64,000 bases of DNA from Diphasiastrum complanatum (GCA_029204225.1 CM055094.1:29002107-29066106); one strand, 5' to 3'; counted from the stretch's first letter, positions 10,605-22,583 are shown. The notes: generated by a model not told the origin, from the sequence alone. Program-made: numbers and translations.

Positions 10605-12389
10605 ATTTTTGCCCTCAAAAATGAAGACCATGTAGTCCTTTGTCGAGTGCCATGTCTTGTGAATCCTTTGGTGGTAGTCGAGAAGTAATTGGCCACCTTG
10701 AATAAGAGACATCTTTTCTTGTATTATTCTTATCAGTAGCCATCTACCATTTAAATTTTGTTGCCTCAGGTTCAACTTCCAGCTTATTGTTGTAGAACAA
10801 GGTTACAAATTTGTGCTTCTCCACCGTCCCAAAATTCCGAGTCCTCAAGGAATGTAACTTGTAGCTTTTGGTAAAATGTCAACTTGAGTTTCAATAATTG
10901 ATTTTGGTCTTTTATACCACTGCTATCTTGTCAAGCTCGATGTAATGATCACTTTTGCTTTTTACTGCGTCGAAATCCGAGGTCACACGGAGAAGTTATG
11001 AGAATTCACAGAATTAAAAAAGAATTCAATGTATATAAGAACTTAGAAAAGGGGTAACGACAAATAGAAAAATAAAATAAAATCGGAGGAATTTACAGAA
11101 GTAAAGTTATTGTATTGAGCTCAAAGAACTGAGCACTTTTTGCTCGTGCATTACTGAAATCCGGGATCATATAAAAAAGTTATAAAAGTTTGAAAACTTG
11201 GTGGAGAACAAAAAATGAACGAACTTAAAAATAGGGGCCTTAATAAATAAGTTCTGTTTCTTTGAAGCATTGGACCGTTGAATAAATGGAAACCGTAAAC
11301 TAAAATGAGAACTTAGTACGCAACTTAGAGAGAGAATTCGTGAAAGAATTCGTATGTGAGGTGCGCTTGAGGTCGGATCAGATATTCCTTTGCTGTAGAT
11401 CGAAATGTGAATGCGCGGTTAGAGTAATTGTGACAAACTCGTTCTTGATCTCTTAATTGCTTAAAGCCTTCAGAAACCCAATTGATACCCTGCAGCCGTC
11501 TTCTCAGTAGTTGATCTGCTGGATTCTTGAGGCAGATAGAAAACGGTTGTGTTGTGTTGGTTAATGTTGCTACTCAGTCAGTTGCTCAGTGACAGAGCTC
11601 AGTTACTGAGACATGTCTGCTAGAGAATTGATCAGGTTTGGTTGCCTGAAACTACTGTTCGCTACTCCTCTCCGATTGGATCTTTATTGATATTAAACCC
11701 GCGCTCTTTGGTATTGAACTCCGGGTGCCTCTGAAACTCTGATGTCTATATCTGTTTTCCATGAGAGCGTGTAGGCAAGGTGACTCGTTGTGATGAAGAA
11801 GCAGGGGAGTCTGGGCCAGAAGCGTGGTAGGCAGCCGATCAATCAGTGGGGAAAGGCGTGTGGATCTGCAGGAAGCGTGCATTTGGTTTTGTGTTGAGGC
11901 AGCTGGGCCATTCTTCCAGCAATGGCAGCATGAGAGTAGTTAGTTAGAGCAGGAGTTCAGGGTGGCACCTTTTTTCTTTTTTTATAAATATGTATTTTGA
12001 CGAAAACTTCAAAATGTCAGCACTGAAAAAGAATCTACAAAGAAACAGGACTTCTAGAATGAAAGGTTGAAGTGATTCTCTCCCAAATTCTCTACTCAAA
12101 CTAGAATTTGACCTCTTCCACAAGGTTTGTCATATCTCCCTCAATTTCAACCAAATTGGCTACAAATTGGCTCAGATTCAAGCTAAGAGTGGGATCTACA
12201 ATCCTACAGAATTACAGTAAAAAAGTTTGGCCAAAAATGAAGAAAACAGACTGCAAAAAGCTACAACTAGCTAAAATTGGAAAGAAACACTAAAATGGCC
12301 ATAACTTGGTCATTATAACTCCAAATCAGAAAATCTCAGTACCTCCAAAAAGCTAAAAGAGAGATCTATTGATCTACAACAAGAAACTA

Positions 12390-12390
<1 letters not shown>

Positions 12391-12423
<33 letters not shown>
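12391..12423. repeat. Poly(A) run, 33 bases
   Basis: An uninterrupted run of A inside the leader of the non-autonomous element. On the element's own strand it reads as poly(T). Confidence 0.95.
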
Positions 12424-12425
<2 letters not shown>

Positions 12426-12547
12426 AGAATTAGATAGTCAAAAACTGAATCAAAACTTGCTGGAAATTAAAAAATCAAGAAAGCTTAAACAAGAAAATCA
12501 ACCAAATTTAACAAAATCCACCAAATCTGATGGGGAAAGGATCTAAT

Positions 12548-12559
12548 GCTCTGATACCA
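12548..12559 (-). other. Primer-binding site (tRNA-iMet) of the non-autonomous element
   Basis: The complement reads TGGTATCAGAGC, perfect for initiator Met tRNA, four bases from the end of the 5' LTR. Confidence 0.9.
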
Positions 12560-12563
12560 AAAT

Positions 12564-13084
12564 TGTCATGTGACAACCTTAGCATTCAAACATCTATTCC
12601 ATTCATTAAACATCAAATTACAATGGAAATGCAAGAAATCAAGAAACTAGTCAAAAAATCAAGAAAATAGCCAAAAGTAGCAAAACTTCACCAGATTAGG
12701 CAAAGTAAGGTATTTTTATTCATGATTATTGATCATTCACAAGAGAGGGGCCTGATTCTAGAGCATGATCATAACTCTCATGTGATTTTAGGCACATGAA
12801 CCACTTTCTTCATCAAGAAAGCTCTCAAAGAGAAGCTCCAAGATCTCTTAAAACTCAAATTACAAAATGAACAATAGCCTCCAAATTTGGCATGACCTCA
12901 ACTATTTATAGTGGTCATTTGTGCCTCTACTATAAGTTTGGGGCCTTATTTAGCTAATTTGTGCCTTACAACCATTATCACAATTCCGCTATTCTCAATT
13001 ATAGCGAGGTTGTTCGAACCACTTTATTAACTGCCCTATTGACTAGTTCTAATCTAATTTAGCTCCATGGCTATATTTGGCAAT
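12564..13084 (-). repeat. 5' LTR of the non-autonomous element (521 bp, truncated)
   Basis: Collinear with the left LTR over its first 521 bp, then changes abruptly after GGCTATATTTGGCAAT. The outermost 42 bp, including the terminal inverted repeat, are missing. A later deletion or rearrangement at 13084 is the simplest reading. Confidence 0.88.
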
Positions 13085-14230
13085 GTTAGTGCATTCAAGA
13101 TAAATGATCACTAATCATGTATGTTGGATTCAAATTCATATATATGAAAGATGTATTGTGAGAAAGTAAATTAAAAAAAAAGAAAAGAATAAAATGCGCC
13201 AATTCTAAGCTCCAAGAGATAATTTGCATTGTATCTTTGCAGCCTAACAAGGTACTAATGTGAATGATCTACAAGAAAGTAGCACGTACTGCTTTCTATG
13301 TAAAGGTTCTCACATGTATATGTGTAAAAGTAGCACATGCGCCTTTCAAGCGAGTATGCTCGTAAAAGGCTTAGCTATTAAACTCTCTCTTTAATTTGAA
13401 CTAGGAGCTAAACCCATAAATAGTAAGATGCCTATGAAGCATACTATGCATGCAAATCTTAATATTAATTCTCCAATCGCACATGAGACATGAGGCTGCT
13501 ATTTTCATGCATGCATGCATGACGTAAAAATACTTCGAGAATACTTAAAGAGTGCATTGCATGTGCACCTACACTCCTAGCCCCACTCCATCCAAGGGTG
13601 ATGGATGGGGCTAAGGGGGAAAGAATATATGTCCCCCCTTGGATGGTGTGGGACTTGTGCAGCCAAGGCATTGCAGGTGCATTTGCGGTCCACTCTCTAA
13701 TGAGAGCCGAAATACGCCTTGCTTCTAATATTCGTGAGGTCCAAAACATGAAAGCACATCTAGTACCTATAGCTAGTCTTTAAACTCTTAAGCACTTATT
13801 TCAAAATTTGACTTTTATAAACTTCTACCAACTTTAAAGCACAATTTTGTTTAAAAGGAAAGACATGAGATTTTTGCTATACGACTTTCATATAGGGGTG
13901 CATCTAATGAGCAGAGTTCTTGCAATAAGGTCCTTAGCAATGTAACAAGGCTTTTTGTGTGCACATACCTTTGTAATTTAAGACATTGACTTGTTGACTT
14001 TTGCATAAACTCCATTGAGCAACTTGAATAAATAGCATTGCCCCAACAAAGTTGTGATTCAGTTTTAGGCTAAATGTTTCCCAACTTTTATTGAACAAAG
14101 TGCTAAACACTCATTAGAATATGATATACATGGCTCTACAGCTGAATCCTCAACCATTTGAAGAATAGAATATTTTCTAAATCTTTTTTTTAGAACTATT
14201 TGAGAAAAGTTCTGTGGGTGGGTGGGTACT
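13085..14230. other. Spacer downstream of the NPF gene
   Basis: No gene recognised. It contains a CATGCATG tract near 13508 and a GC-richer patch near 13560-13740 with an imperfect inverted repeat (CCATCCAAGGG and CCCTTGGATGG). The 3' UTR of the transporter gene probably occupies the right end. Confidence 0.5.
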
Positions 14231-17200
14231 CTAAAATTTGTTATCAGTTGCTTCTTCTTCATCTTCGTTTTCTGCATAGGCAGCATTTGTGTATTCATAC
14301 CAAGAGGCACATATGAGGTATACAATAAAATTGACAACGCCTAAAACTACCAAAAGCCAATAAAAGTAATCGATGTGAGCTGCATTGAGGTTGTCAGCGA
14401 TCCATCCAGGATTGTTGCCATGCTTGGTGACACGGGTGACGATTGTGACTAAAAGGCTGCTCAAAAAATTGCCTAAAGCAAGTGTGGTGTACTGAAGCCC
14501 ACTACTCACTCCTCGAATTTCATCAGGCGCTTGGTCGTAGAAAAACTCATATTGCCCGATATATGCGAATGTTTCGGAGCAGCCCACCAGAAAATACTGG
14601 GGAATTAGCCAGAAAACACTCATCGGAACTGTTGCATATGGCTGGTCTGCCAATCCGTGTTGTTTTATGACATGCAGTCGTTTGATCTCGACCGCTGCAG
14701 CTACCACCATTGCAAATGTGACGATGACTAAGCCAGCACCCATCCGTTGGAGCAGTGTAATGCCTCTAGGATTCCCAGTATATCTTCGTGTCAACGGAAC
14801 TATCCATTTCTCATAAGCAAATGCCCAGAAGCAAACACTTAATGTTTCAAATACTCCTATTGATGCCGGAGGAATGTTAAAGTTTCCAATATGAAGGTTC
14901 ATTGTAGACGCTTGCTCCACAAACAAGGTCAATATTTGAACGTATAGCGTGCTATAGTAGACGTTGCTGGCCCAAATAGGTAGCAGACGAATTATGAACT
15001 TCACTTCCTCCACCTGCGTTACGGTGCAAAGCCTCCAAGATTTCCTGATGCCATGTTCATCAATATCTCCTTCGATCTTAACAGCTGCCTTGTCCAAAAA
15101 CCTTCAAGACCAGTTAAATATAAGTGCATCAGTGTTTTTGGGTATCAATTCCCACAGAAGAAATTAATGTGCTTTAAATCGTAGAATAGAAGCATGCCAA
15201 AAAAATTATAACAGGGAAGAAAAGATAATGTATCTGATGCACTGAGCAAAACCTAAATTTATCGCTGTGGAGCAATTGTCGATTGTTTGAGCCTTGACTT
15301 GATTCTTCATAGAGCTGAGTCGCATCCGAAGGGCTTTTTAATCTCCACTTTCGAAAAGTTGCAACCAAGACTTTTCCCATCCTGGTAAGTGGGTTACCCT
15401 TTACCTTTTGGTGTCGAAAAAGAGTTATCCCAGAGACATAAATCACGAGAGAGAAGCCAAGCAAAAGTGTTGAAGCTCCATATCCCCATATATAGCTGAC
15501 ATGTTGCTCAAGGTAAATAAGAAATGTATTTCCAATGAGGCCACCCATACTACTAGCAACATAAACCAAATTGAAAAACAAGCTTTTTTGTGGTCTCTCA
15601 ATCTCATGCTGCTCATCAAATTGATCTGCTCCAAATGATACATTGCACGGCTGGAATGCCCCAATCCCCAGAGCTTGAATGTACATGGACAAGAAAAATA
15701 TACTTTTTCTTGTTCCCGTTATTGGAGGGCAGGAGGTAGAGGTGCTGGGGCAAGGAAGAGGCTTGAGAGATGGTAAGGCTGTTGTCAAAGTTGAAAGAAG
15801 AAGACCCTGCAATCAAATTATCTTATTAAAAACAATCATTTCAAGCCTTCTTGGGTGAACTTCACCAAAGAGATTGAAGTGATGTCAGAAGATTTTATAT
15901 GATTTATGAGCTTCAAAGCCATAAATTCCATCAGACCATCGTTTATGAAGCAACAAAACCTTTAACTCATTGTGATTAACTTCTAATATATAAAAGTGGC
16001 ATTCAATTTAGATGATGCATGCTCCTTGAAACCTGAATATATACACAACATTTGCTTGGACATGAGCAGCGGAGTCAACCCAAATACTGCAAGAAAAGAG
16101 CTGGCACCCCTTCCATTACTCATTAATGAGCTATTGGAGTGGACTCCCTCACTGATGCCACGATATGGGTGGTGGTTCTCTCGCCCACTTATTGAATATA
16201 CGACTGATATTTAAGAGGTTAAGCAGCAAGTACTTACAACAAAATAAACTGCAAGAAATGCAACGGATGTCCAAAATCTTCCAAAATATGAATCTGCCAG
16301 AAAAGCACCAAGAACAGAGAAGAGCAAGCCCGCTCCATTCCAGTTCGTAACAGCCGTGGAAGCAGTTGAAACGTTTTCTCTCAGCTTGCCGGTCAAGTAG
16401 AGGACCAAGTTTGTCCCAAATCCATAGTAAGCAATGGTAGCAAAGAATTGAACTCCTGCAAGCCAACATGAGCATGTGTAAATGTGTCATCCTTTTATTC
16501 ATGTTGGAGCCAAACATAATAATAAGTTCATAAGAACTTCATAACATTTTAAAACCTTTTCTAGTATCTAAGATTCATAGGTTTCAAAAACACTCTTTTA
16601 GTAAGTTTCTTTTCATGTCTTGTCATATTAAACTTTAAGTGATTTACAAATGTAAGACACACTACAAAAGACACCATTTTGCATTCGTGGACATTGTGGA
16701 ATGCATCTTGGTTTCCAAGGGGGGCTTGAACCTAGGACCAAAGAAACTTTGGATGCCAAGCTAAGTGATTGAGCCAACCCCATTGGATTGGACATTGTGG
16801 AATGAAGCTAGAGCTTCTACTTTTTTTGGATATATATGATTGGAGTAGGGCAAAGTTCAAATAAATGTCTCGAAGCTTGGAATGGTTTGTGTGATGCCGT
16901 TGAATTACTTTTACCAACTTCCAGATAAGTTTAAAGGGGATGTCGTCTTTCTTGGAGTTATTGCATGGGTGTGTTGAAGGATGGTGGATTGAGGTTTCAT
17001 CTTCTCTATGAGTGCTTGTGAGGTTTTCTTCTTAAGGATAAGGAGTATTTTGTCAAGAAAGGAGAGGAATGAATCTTGGCACCATTGGACAGTCTTGAAT
17101 CGGGTATCCCAACCTCTTGTATTTGGGTAAACCATGTATGTTCGCTTGTTAGTATATGATTTTCGATTTTCTCTGTCAATTTCATATGGACAAAATAAGT

Positions 17201-19667
17201 ATATCCTAGCTTAACAAAAACACAAGCTCACATATGAGGGAAAAGTTGATAGATCTTCTTATTCTTAAAAGCAAATCCAAAAAAGAAAAGAGATGGTTCT
17301 CAACCAATTCTGGCACCTAAACATCACTCATATCCTCTAAAGAAAGGCAATTTAGCATCCTTACTTGACGAGAAGGAAAACTACGCTTGTATCTCAAGAA
17401 GATATTTTGGATCGCATGTAGTGCTATCAACAACCTCAAATGTTGATGTGAAAAGTTTTGATATTGTTACTCCATGCATTGAGTTATATTATGTGGAGCC
17501 CAAATTTTGCATGTTGATTACATAGTCATAAGTAGTATTCAATAAAAAAGGGTGTTAATGGTATTTTCTGAACAACACATCTTGGTTTCCGAGGGGTGCT
17601 TGAACTTACCACCAAATTTGGATGCCATGGCAAAAATTATTTACTAACGCATGTTGCATTATGGAGAAAATAATCTATTTCAAGTAGGAGATGCAAAGGC
17701 TTGAGAGAACATTCTAAAATCACATATGATAAATGTTTAGCCATGATAGCTTCATTTCATTTTTTAGGCTCTCATACAATTATTACTAACAAGATTTTAG
17801 TATGGAAAACTCAAGAGTTACGAAATTTAGAAGGTAACAATCTTTAAAAGTTAGTGACCTTCAAAACATGAAACCTGATCTTAGAGTTCATCTCCAAGAA
17901 AGTTTTCATATCATAGCCTTCACTCCTCTTGAAGATTGACATTCTTTGAGAATGAAAGCGACATATTTTGGTAAAAATTGGTATGAAAGAAAATTTAAAT
18001 GATGTTGACTTCCATAAACCCCACTTAATAATGATGATGGCTTGAAAGGAATAGTAGGGAATTATTTGGGAACGGTTAGTTTGTCATCTCCCCCCTACGT
18101 CTTTTCAAAGAGGCTGAAAAACTTTTGCTTATTTAAGCCTTTGCTTGTACTTTTGTAAAAAGTCCTTAATCTATGGTTAATTTAAATTGAAAGGTAGTTT
18201 GTAAGAATATTTGTTGAGGACTTAATTAGGGTGGTTTCACATAAGAAACTAGGCCATTTCAATCTTCAAGTGAATTCTATCCCTTTTAAACCCTAAACCC
18301 TATGACCCAAGATAGTGTGACCTTTGGGCCAAAATTGGATATCAACATTTGGCCACTATACTGATGTGCCAATGAAAATACCAAGATATGTGCACTTATG
18401 CATGAAATATGACAAGACCACATCCCACGTATTTGATCTCTCTTTTCTAACTAAAATTTAAGCCATTTGCATGTACCTTGTACAACTAGCCTTGAGCTAA
18501 AAATGCGGTGGTACCGTGGTAGTTGGTAAGTCCATGCTTGAAATCTTTGGGTGTGAGTTTTGCATAGGGCTAGGCTTGGAATTTGAGGTGCACCAGAACC
18601 TTTCACATGACATGTATACTGCATGGGTACCTTTCAAATAAAAATAAGTATCAAACTCCAAACCAAATATACATATATTATTGTTATATTTTTTTAATTT
18701 TTTTTTTAAAGTAACATGACATTTGACTTTTTAAAATTAGCTTTCACTGAAAGGGCAATTTTTGAATTTGCCAAATTTTTGACTTTCTTTGAAAGTCAAT
18801 CTAACCTTTAACCTTTGAAGTGCATTGCATTGCCAAGCCTGCCTAGGGTCCCACCACATGAATAGGAGGATGATAAGAAAATTAGGACAACAAGAACATC
18901 ATGGGAGCATCTTAAAGGCTTACTTCCATCATTGGATGAGGGTGGGGCAGATATTGTTGTCATGGTTGTTGGTATAAGTATACCTTGTTCTTTGTCGTTT
19001 TTTTTCAAGAAATATATCCCGTTCTTTTGTAATAATTGGCATCTGTCTGAGAATCAGCTAGAAGATATGCACCTTGGACTCTAAGAGCAGGGCCCCATGG
19101 GCTGGACTCTGGAGCCTGGAATCACCCAGTCCAAACCTATTATGAAGGTCAAGCTTGACTCAAGAGTGGTCCAAAACTGGTGCACTTTCCGGACCCTGGT
19201 GTAGGGACCGTTATCTAGCATTAACGCACCTCTTATGTGAACAATTAATTCCAAGCCGAAAGGTGAAGGCGATTACAGTTTTGGTAGAGGGACCATTTCA
19301 GAACATAAAATTATAAACGGATCTGAAAAACTAGCCTAAATTAAGACCGGCAGAGAAAAGTACACTCAATTCCGCAGTCGGCAAAACATACCTACAGCCT
19401 AGAGGCTACTCAATCAGACGGTCAGACTCAGACCGACACGCTCAAAAACAAAACAGAAGAGCGCTGGATTGAAGGATCGTGGATTTGATGCTCACCTAGT
19501 ACAAATGGAAGAGTCCGTAGGCCGCCAGATTTGTCTCTGATTGCAGGTTTCCCCCTAAAATCCACACTTCCATCTTTTGTATAGTCCACATTCTGCAGTT
19601 TGTCTGTCTGTAGTGGTTGAGACGCGAATGAGCTCTCTTTGTTTTTATGCAGCTCCTGTTCTGCCAT
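14231..19667 (-). CDS. NRT1/PTR family (NPF) proton-coupled-type transporter, four exons, complete
   Basis: Exons on the - strand: 19667-19496, 16455-16238, 15806-15253, 15101-14231 (172, 218, 554, 871 nt). All three introns (3040, 431, 151 bp) are GT-AG and keep phase, giving 1815 nt, 604 residues plus stop, the usual NPF size. NPF proteins are 12-helix plasma-membrane or vacuolar carriers for nitrate, peptides, hormones or specialised metabolites. Visible family marks: IAYYGFGTNLVLYLTG (residues 66-80), NWNGAGLLFSVLGAFLADSY (95-114), ALGIGAFQPCNVSFGADQFD (175-194), the FFNLVYVASSMGGLIGNT block (207-224), DKFRFLDKAA (312-321) after a hydrophilic central loop, and YIGQYEFFYDQAPDEIRGV in the C-terminal half. 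The tail is acidic. At the ExxER position the sequence is VQFFATI, so E, E and R become Q60, A63 and T64. Intron 1 contains short SINE-like repeats. The substrate cannot be predicted. Confidence 0.93.
16705..16785 (-). repeat. tRNA-related (SINE-like) fragment in NPF intron 1
   Basis: On the - strand the sequence reads GGGTTGGCTCAATCACTTAG, then GCTTGGCATCC, then GGTTCAAGCCCC about 40 bases on. The last block resembles the B box of a pol III promoter (GGTTCGANNCC type) and the first resembles the start and A-box area of a tRNA. It is too diverged for a functional tRNA gene and fits a tRNA-derived SINE head. A related piece lies at 17577-17630. Confidence 0.45.
17577..17630 (-). repeat. Second, shorter copy of the SINE-like fragment
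   Basis: ACATCTTGGTTTCCGAGGGG, then TGCTTGAACTTACCACCAAA, then TTGGATGCCA matches the 16705-16785 piece in order, with the B-box-like part (GTTCAAGCACCCC on the - strand) retained. Also within NPF intron 1 and in the same orientation. Confidence 0.4.
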
Positions 19668-20847
19668 CGCCTGTAATTAAGACGTTCGCATTGCAAGAAA
19701 AGACACACGGATTGTTATCCGGTTGTTAGTACAACCTCGAGGTCTGATTGTCTCACTGCCTACATGATCAAAGCTCCTAGAACAATCCATAGGGTGGAGA
19801 TATTATACCAAACATCTTATTCATTGGGCAAAGGTATCAAACAAGATCTAAAATATATGACTGCACTTTAGAAAATTCTGATCTCTTGATCAAGACTTGA
19901 ACATTGACAAATCCTAGCTGAGGGATGAAAGTCTGAACATCACATATCGCACATAAACCAGGAAAATGACTGAGATTAAGTGAGATCCGTTCATCTCGGG
20001 CCGAAGTCTGACCGCTAAATCGTGTGCTTTGGACACACGTTAACTTGCTAGAACTTTAAGCATCTTATCACCAAAAGAGTGTTAGGAACGGTGAGTGGGG
20101 GCGTAGGGGCCAAGTTAAATGAGCCTGAGCAGCCACGGTAGCCAGCTTCAGGAAGCCTCTGACAACAAGTTCATGCTTCACCCCCAGTTTTTGCATTGTG
20201 CATCCTAACGCTTAACGGTTCATGTCAAAGACTTCTTCTTACTACACTTCAATCTAAACTACAGCTTTTTAAGAATGAACGTAGCTATCTTCACGGATTC
20301 CCGCAAAAACTTCCGAAAGTCTTCACCATACGAAGAATCGTAGTTGACAGAAAATTCGTAACATCAATACTTAACGGTATCGTTACAAATCAGTTTTCAA
20401 TGATATGAAACCTTTACATAACAGAGACAACATATAGTACATCAAACATTCTACAGTCACGCAGATTTGTAGACGCCGTTGATTCAAGTCTGGACCTGGT
20501 TCTGGTTCTATCAGGCAACAAATTAGGAATATAATAACAGGCAAGCCAGCTGCTCAAACATTGATGCGGAATGAAGGAAGCAAGATGCATTCTTCGAGGA
20601 ACTGCAGCCTCAGGAAGTCGGGTGCATTCTGAGAACATGAAGTATTTTAAAGAAGTAGACTAACTTAGTAAACCGAAGCATCTTAATACTAATCAAATTT
20701 CAAAGGATTAGATCGCTGGTTCCTCAATGCAAAGACTGGATTAACACAAAAATCCGAAGAAACAATCAGATTAAATTCCCGTTCTCTGGGTATCAAAATT
20801 CAGCGCATTAAATAACTGATCAAGGCCTCGGATCTGAGTCAACGTAC

Positions 20848-20898
20848 TGAATCATCGCCACTGTCGACGCTTGAACGCTTACGAGCTGCAATTGTCAT
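20848..20898 (-). other. Possible additional first exon of the NPF gene
   Basis: On the - strand an ATG at 20898-20896 opens 17 codons (MTIAARKRSSVDSGDDS), ending at a donor-like GTACGT (20847). A TTAATTACAG acceptor lies at 19671, three bases before the NPF ATG, and joining them keeps the frame (adding A before MAEQ). This would lengthen the protein to 622 residues with a basic/acidic N-terminal tail. It could equally be a 5' UTR exon or chance. I prefer the ATG at 19667 as the conservative start. Confidence 0.3.
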
Positions 20899-22135
20899 TG
20901 CAAATCTCAGCCTTTGTCAAACTCCAGAGCAGCTGCCGCAGCGCAGCCTCCTTTGCAAGCTCAGGGACGAAAATAAGACACAAATCAAAGAAGAAGCGAA
21001 GCAATTGTGCTATAGTTGCACGGAGAGCGACGATCGATCTGCTAGAATTCGAGATTTGGAGTCTGTATACAAACAATAATAATAATCTCTGTATTTTAAT
21101 CGCGTTGTTTACTGTCTGTTAGAGGTGAGGTCAGTGAAGCGAATTTAGCGGGTGGGCCAACCCGTCTCTTCGTCACGACCTCTCATACATGCATGTGAAA
21201 TGGACTCATCCCCTGGCTTTGAAGGCCCATTTCCCTTTCAGACAAGTGGAATCTCGACGTGGATTTCCGTGATACAAAACTTCAGACCCAGAAGAGCCTT
21301 CATAAACGTCACTTCTCATTTATACCCTACGGTTTGCCTGCTTTTCAAATCGCAGGCCTGGGCCCCGGACCGACTCTCCTATTTCCAAATGCTTTAGTAG
21401 CAAATAATGATGCGTTGGTCAATGTGACAGTGATGCTCAAGAGTCAATTTCCATCTTCCACACCCAAACCTGCCCCTTAAAATTAAATCTTGTGTGGATG
21501 GACTTACCACCTAGTGCCAATGAAGGTGCCATATGCCTCATGCATACACATCACTCAAATTAAGGCAATGTTGCCCTAAGGCTGCCCTTTCATTTTACCT
21601 TGTGCCAAGTATTGTCCTAGATTGCCTTGCCTTCAGTGCTTTACATATGGCATAAAACCCAATTGCTTGAAGCCTACGTAAAAGCCCTGTCGGGGCTTTT
21701 CTCCTAAATTTTTTAGAGTGGTTACTTGGGCCATAATTCTTTTCGCTTCCCGAGCTGCTTGGACTGCCTAGGCAAGGCTAACTTGATGTAGGAGGGCTTT
21801 AGCCATGTAAACATGGAGTGTTTTTTTTGGCCTCGCCTTGCAAAGGTATTAGTACTCGTGCTGATCTACTATCTCTCTTAGCCTTCACACTAGGAGAAGG
21901 AACAGACATGAAGCTCAAGAAAATAAAAGAAGTGTCACATGTACTTTGAATCCCTTTGCCCAATGTTAAATTGTAAATGGCCAAGTCACTAGCCTGTGGA
22001 GATAATTGTAAATTGCAATGCAAATATCAGTTATAGTGACTAATTTTGAGATGGCCAAGGAGATACTGGGTCCCATGAGAGTCTGCTGGATTGACCTCCT
22101 AAAAAGTAGGAAGGGTTGACCGATCAACATGACAC
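20899..22135. other. Upstream region of the NPF gene, no further gene recognised
   Basis: Probably holds the promoter of the NPF gene. It has several short open frames on both strands, none with a family signature. A short hairpin (AAAAGCCC, TGTCG, GGGCTTTT) lies near 21680. Confidence 0.45.
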
Positions 22136-22571
22136 GTGTCATATGCTCACTGGGACACTTGGTCCAGTGCATGAGTGACACTTGTCAACGGGCGGATTAA
22201 CAAGATGTGTCATATGCTCATTGGGACACTTGGTTGAATGTATGACTGCTGACATGTGTCAGACAGTCCACCTACTAACTTGTCTATATGTCAAGGATCT
22301 TCCAACTGGCAAGTGTCAACTGTGCATGGAGTTGGCCACATGTCGACATTAGGATGTGTCAGGGTTAAGGGGTGCTTGAGGGGATATAGTGTGAGCCTTG
22401 TCAGACATTCCTTATCGGATTCCTATGCAGCTATGGTTGGGAGGAGATTTGCCGTAGAGGTCTCATGTCTGCTTATTGATCTACGTACATTTTCTTGAGA
22501 TTAATAAAGTGATGGATTTGTTGGGTAATTATGTGTATTTAGTTAAATTTTGTGAGCTTGTGTGCAACATT
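22136..22571 (+). mobile_element. LTR (3' part) of a retrotransposon with internal 71-bp duplication
   Basis: Directly precedes a primer-binding site, as the U5 end of a 5' LTR would. Its upstream part has a tandem repeat: GTGTCATATGCTCACTGGGA at 22136 recurs as GTGTCATATGCTCATTGGGA at 22207, each followed by CACTTGG. The left LTR boundary is not visible to me and may lie before 22136. Confidence 0.55.
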
Positions 22572-22583
22572 TGGTATTAGAGC
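22572..22583 (+). other. Primer-binding site, one mismatch to tRNA-iMet
   Basis: TGGTATTAGAGC differs from the usual initiator-Met site by one C-to-T change. It is preceded by LTR-like sequence and followed by leader sequence. Confidence 0.75.

Larger units (their letters stand above)
10025..13084 (-). mobile_element. Non-autonomous LTR retrotransposon without coding genes
   Basis: Two direct repeats, 10025-10587 and 12564-13084, flank about 1976 bp of internal sequence. On the - strand the order is 5' LTR (right copy), 4-bp gap, initiator-Met PBS (12559-12548), internal region, purine tract (10604-10588), 3' LTR (left copy). The left LTR begins TGTCATGTGC and ends GCACATGACA on the + strand, a perfect terminal inverted repeat. 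The internal region has stops in all frames and no gag, protease, integrase or RT signature, so the element must have used proteins from another element. By size it falls between TRIM and LARD types. The LTRs differ at about 15 of 521 shared positions (roughly 97% identity, my count by eye). The right LTR lacks its last 42 bp. Confidence 0.88.

Noticed and set aside
13560-13740. Imperfect inverted repeat as a microRNA precursor
   Set aside because: The arms (about 11 bp plus scattered matches) are too short and interrupted, and no expression evidence is available.
16705-16785. Functional tRNA gene
   Set aside because: The B-box-like and 5' parts are present but the sequence does not fold into a full cloverleaf by eye, and a truncated relative lies nearby; a SINE-like relic fits better.
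20871-21122. 83-codon open frame on the + strand
   Set aside because: It overlaps the possible NPF upstream exon on the other strand, contains poly-Asn from an AAT repeat, and has no family signature.
21675-21715. Hairpin followed by T-rich sequence, resembling a bacterial terminator
   Set aside because: The window is plainly plant nuclear DNA, the hairpin is short, and there is no transcription unit ending here.
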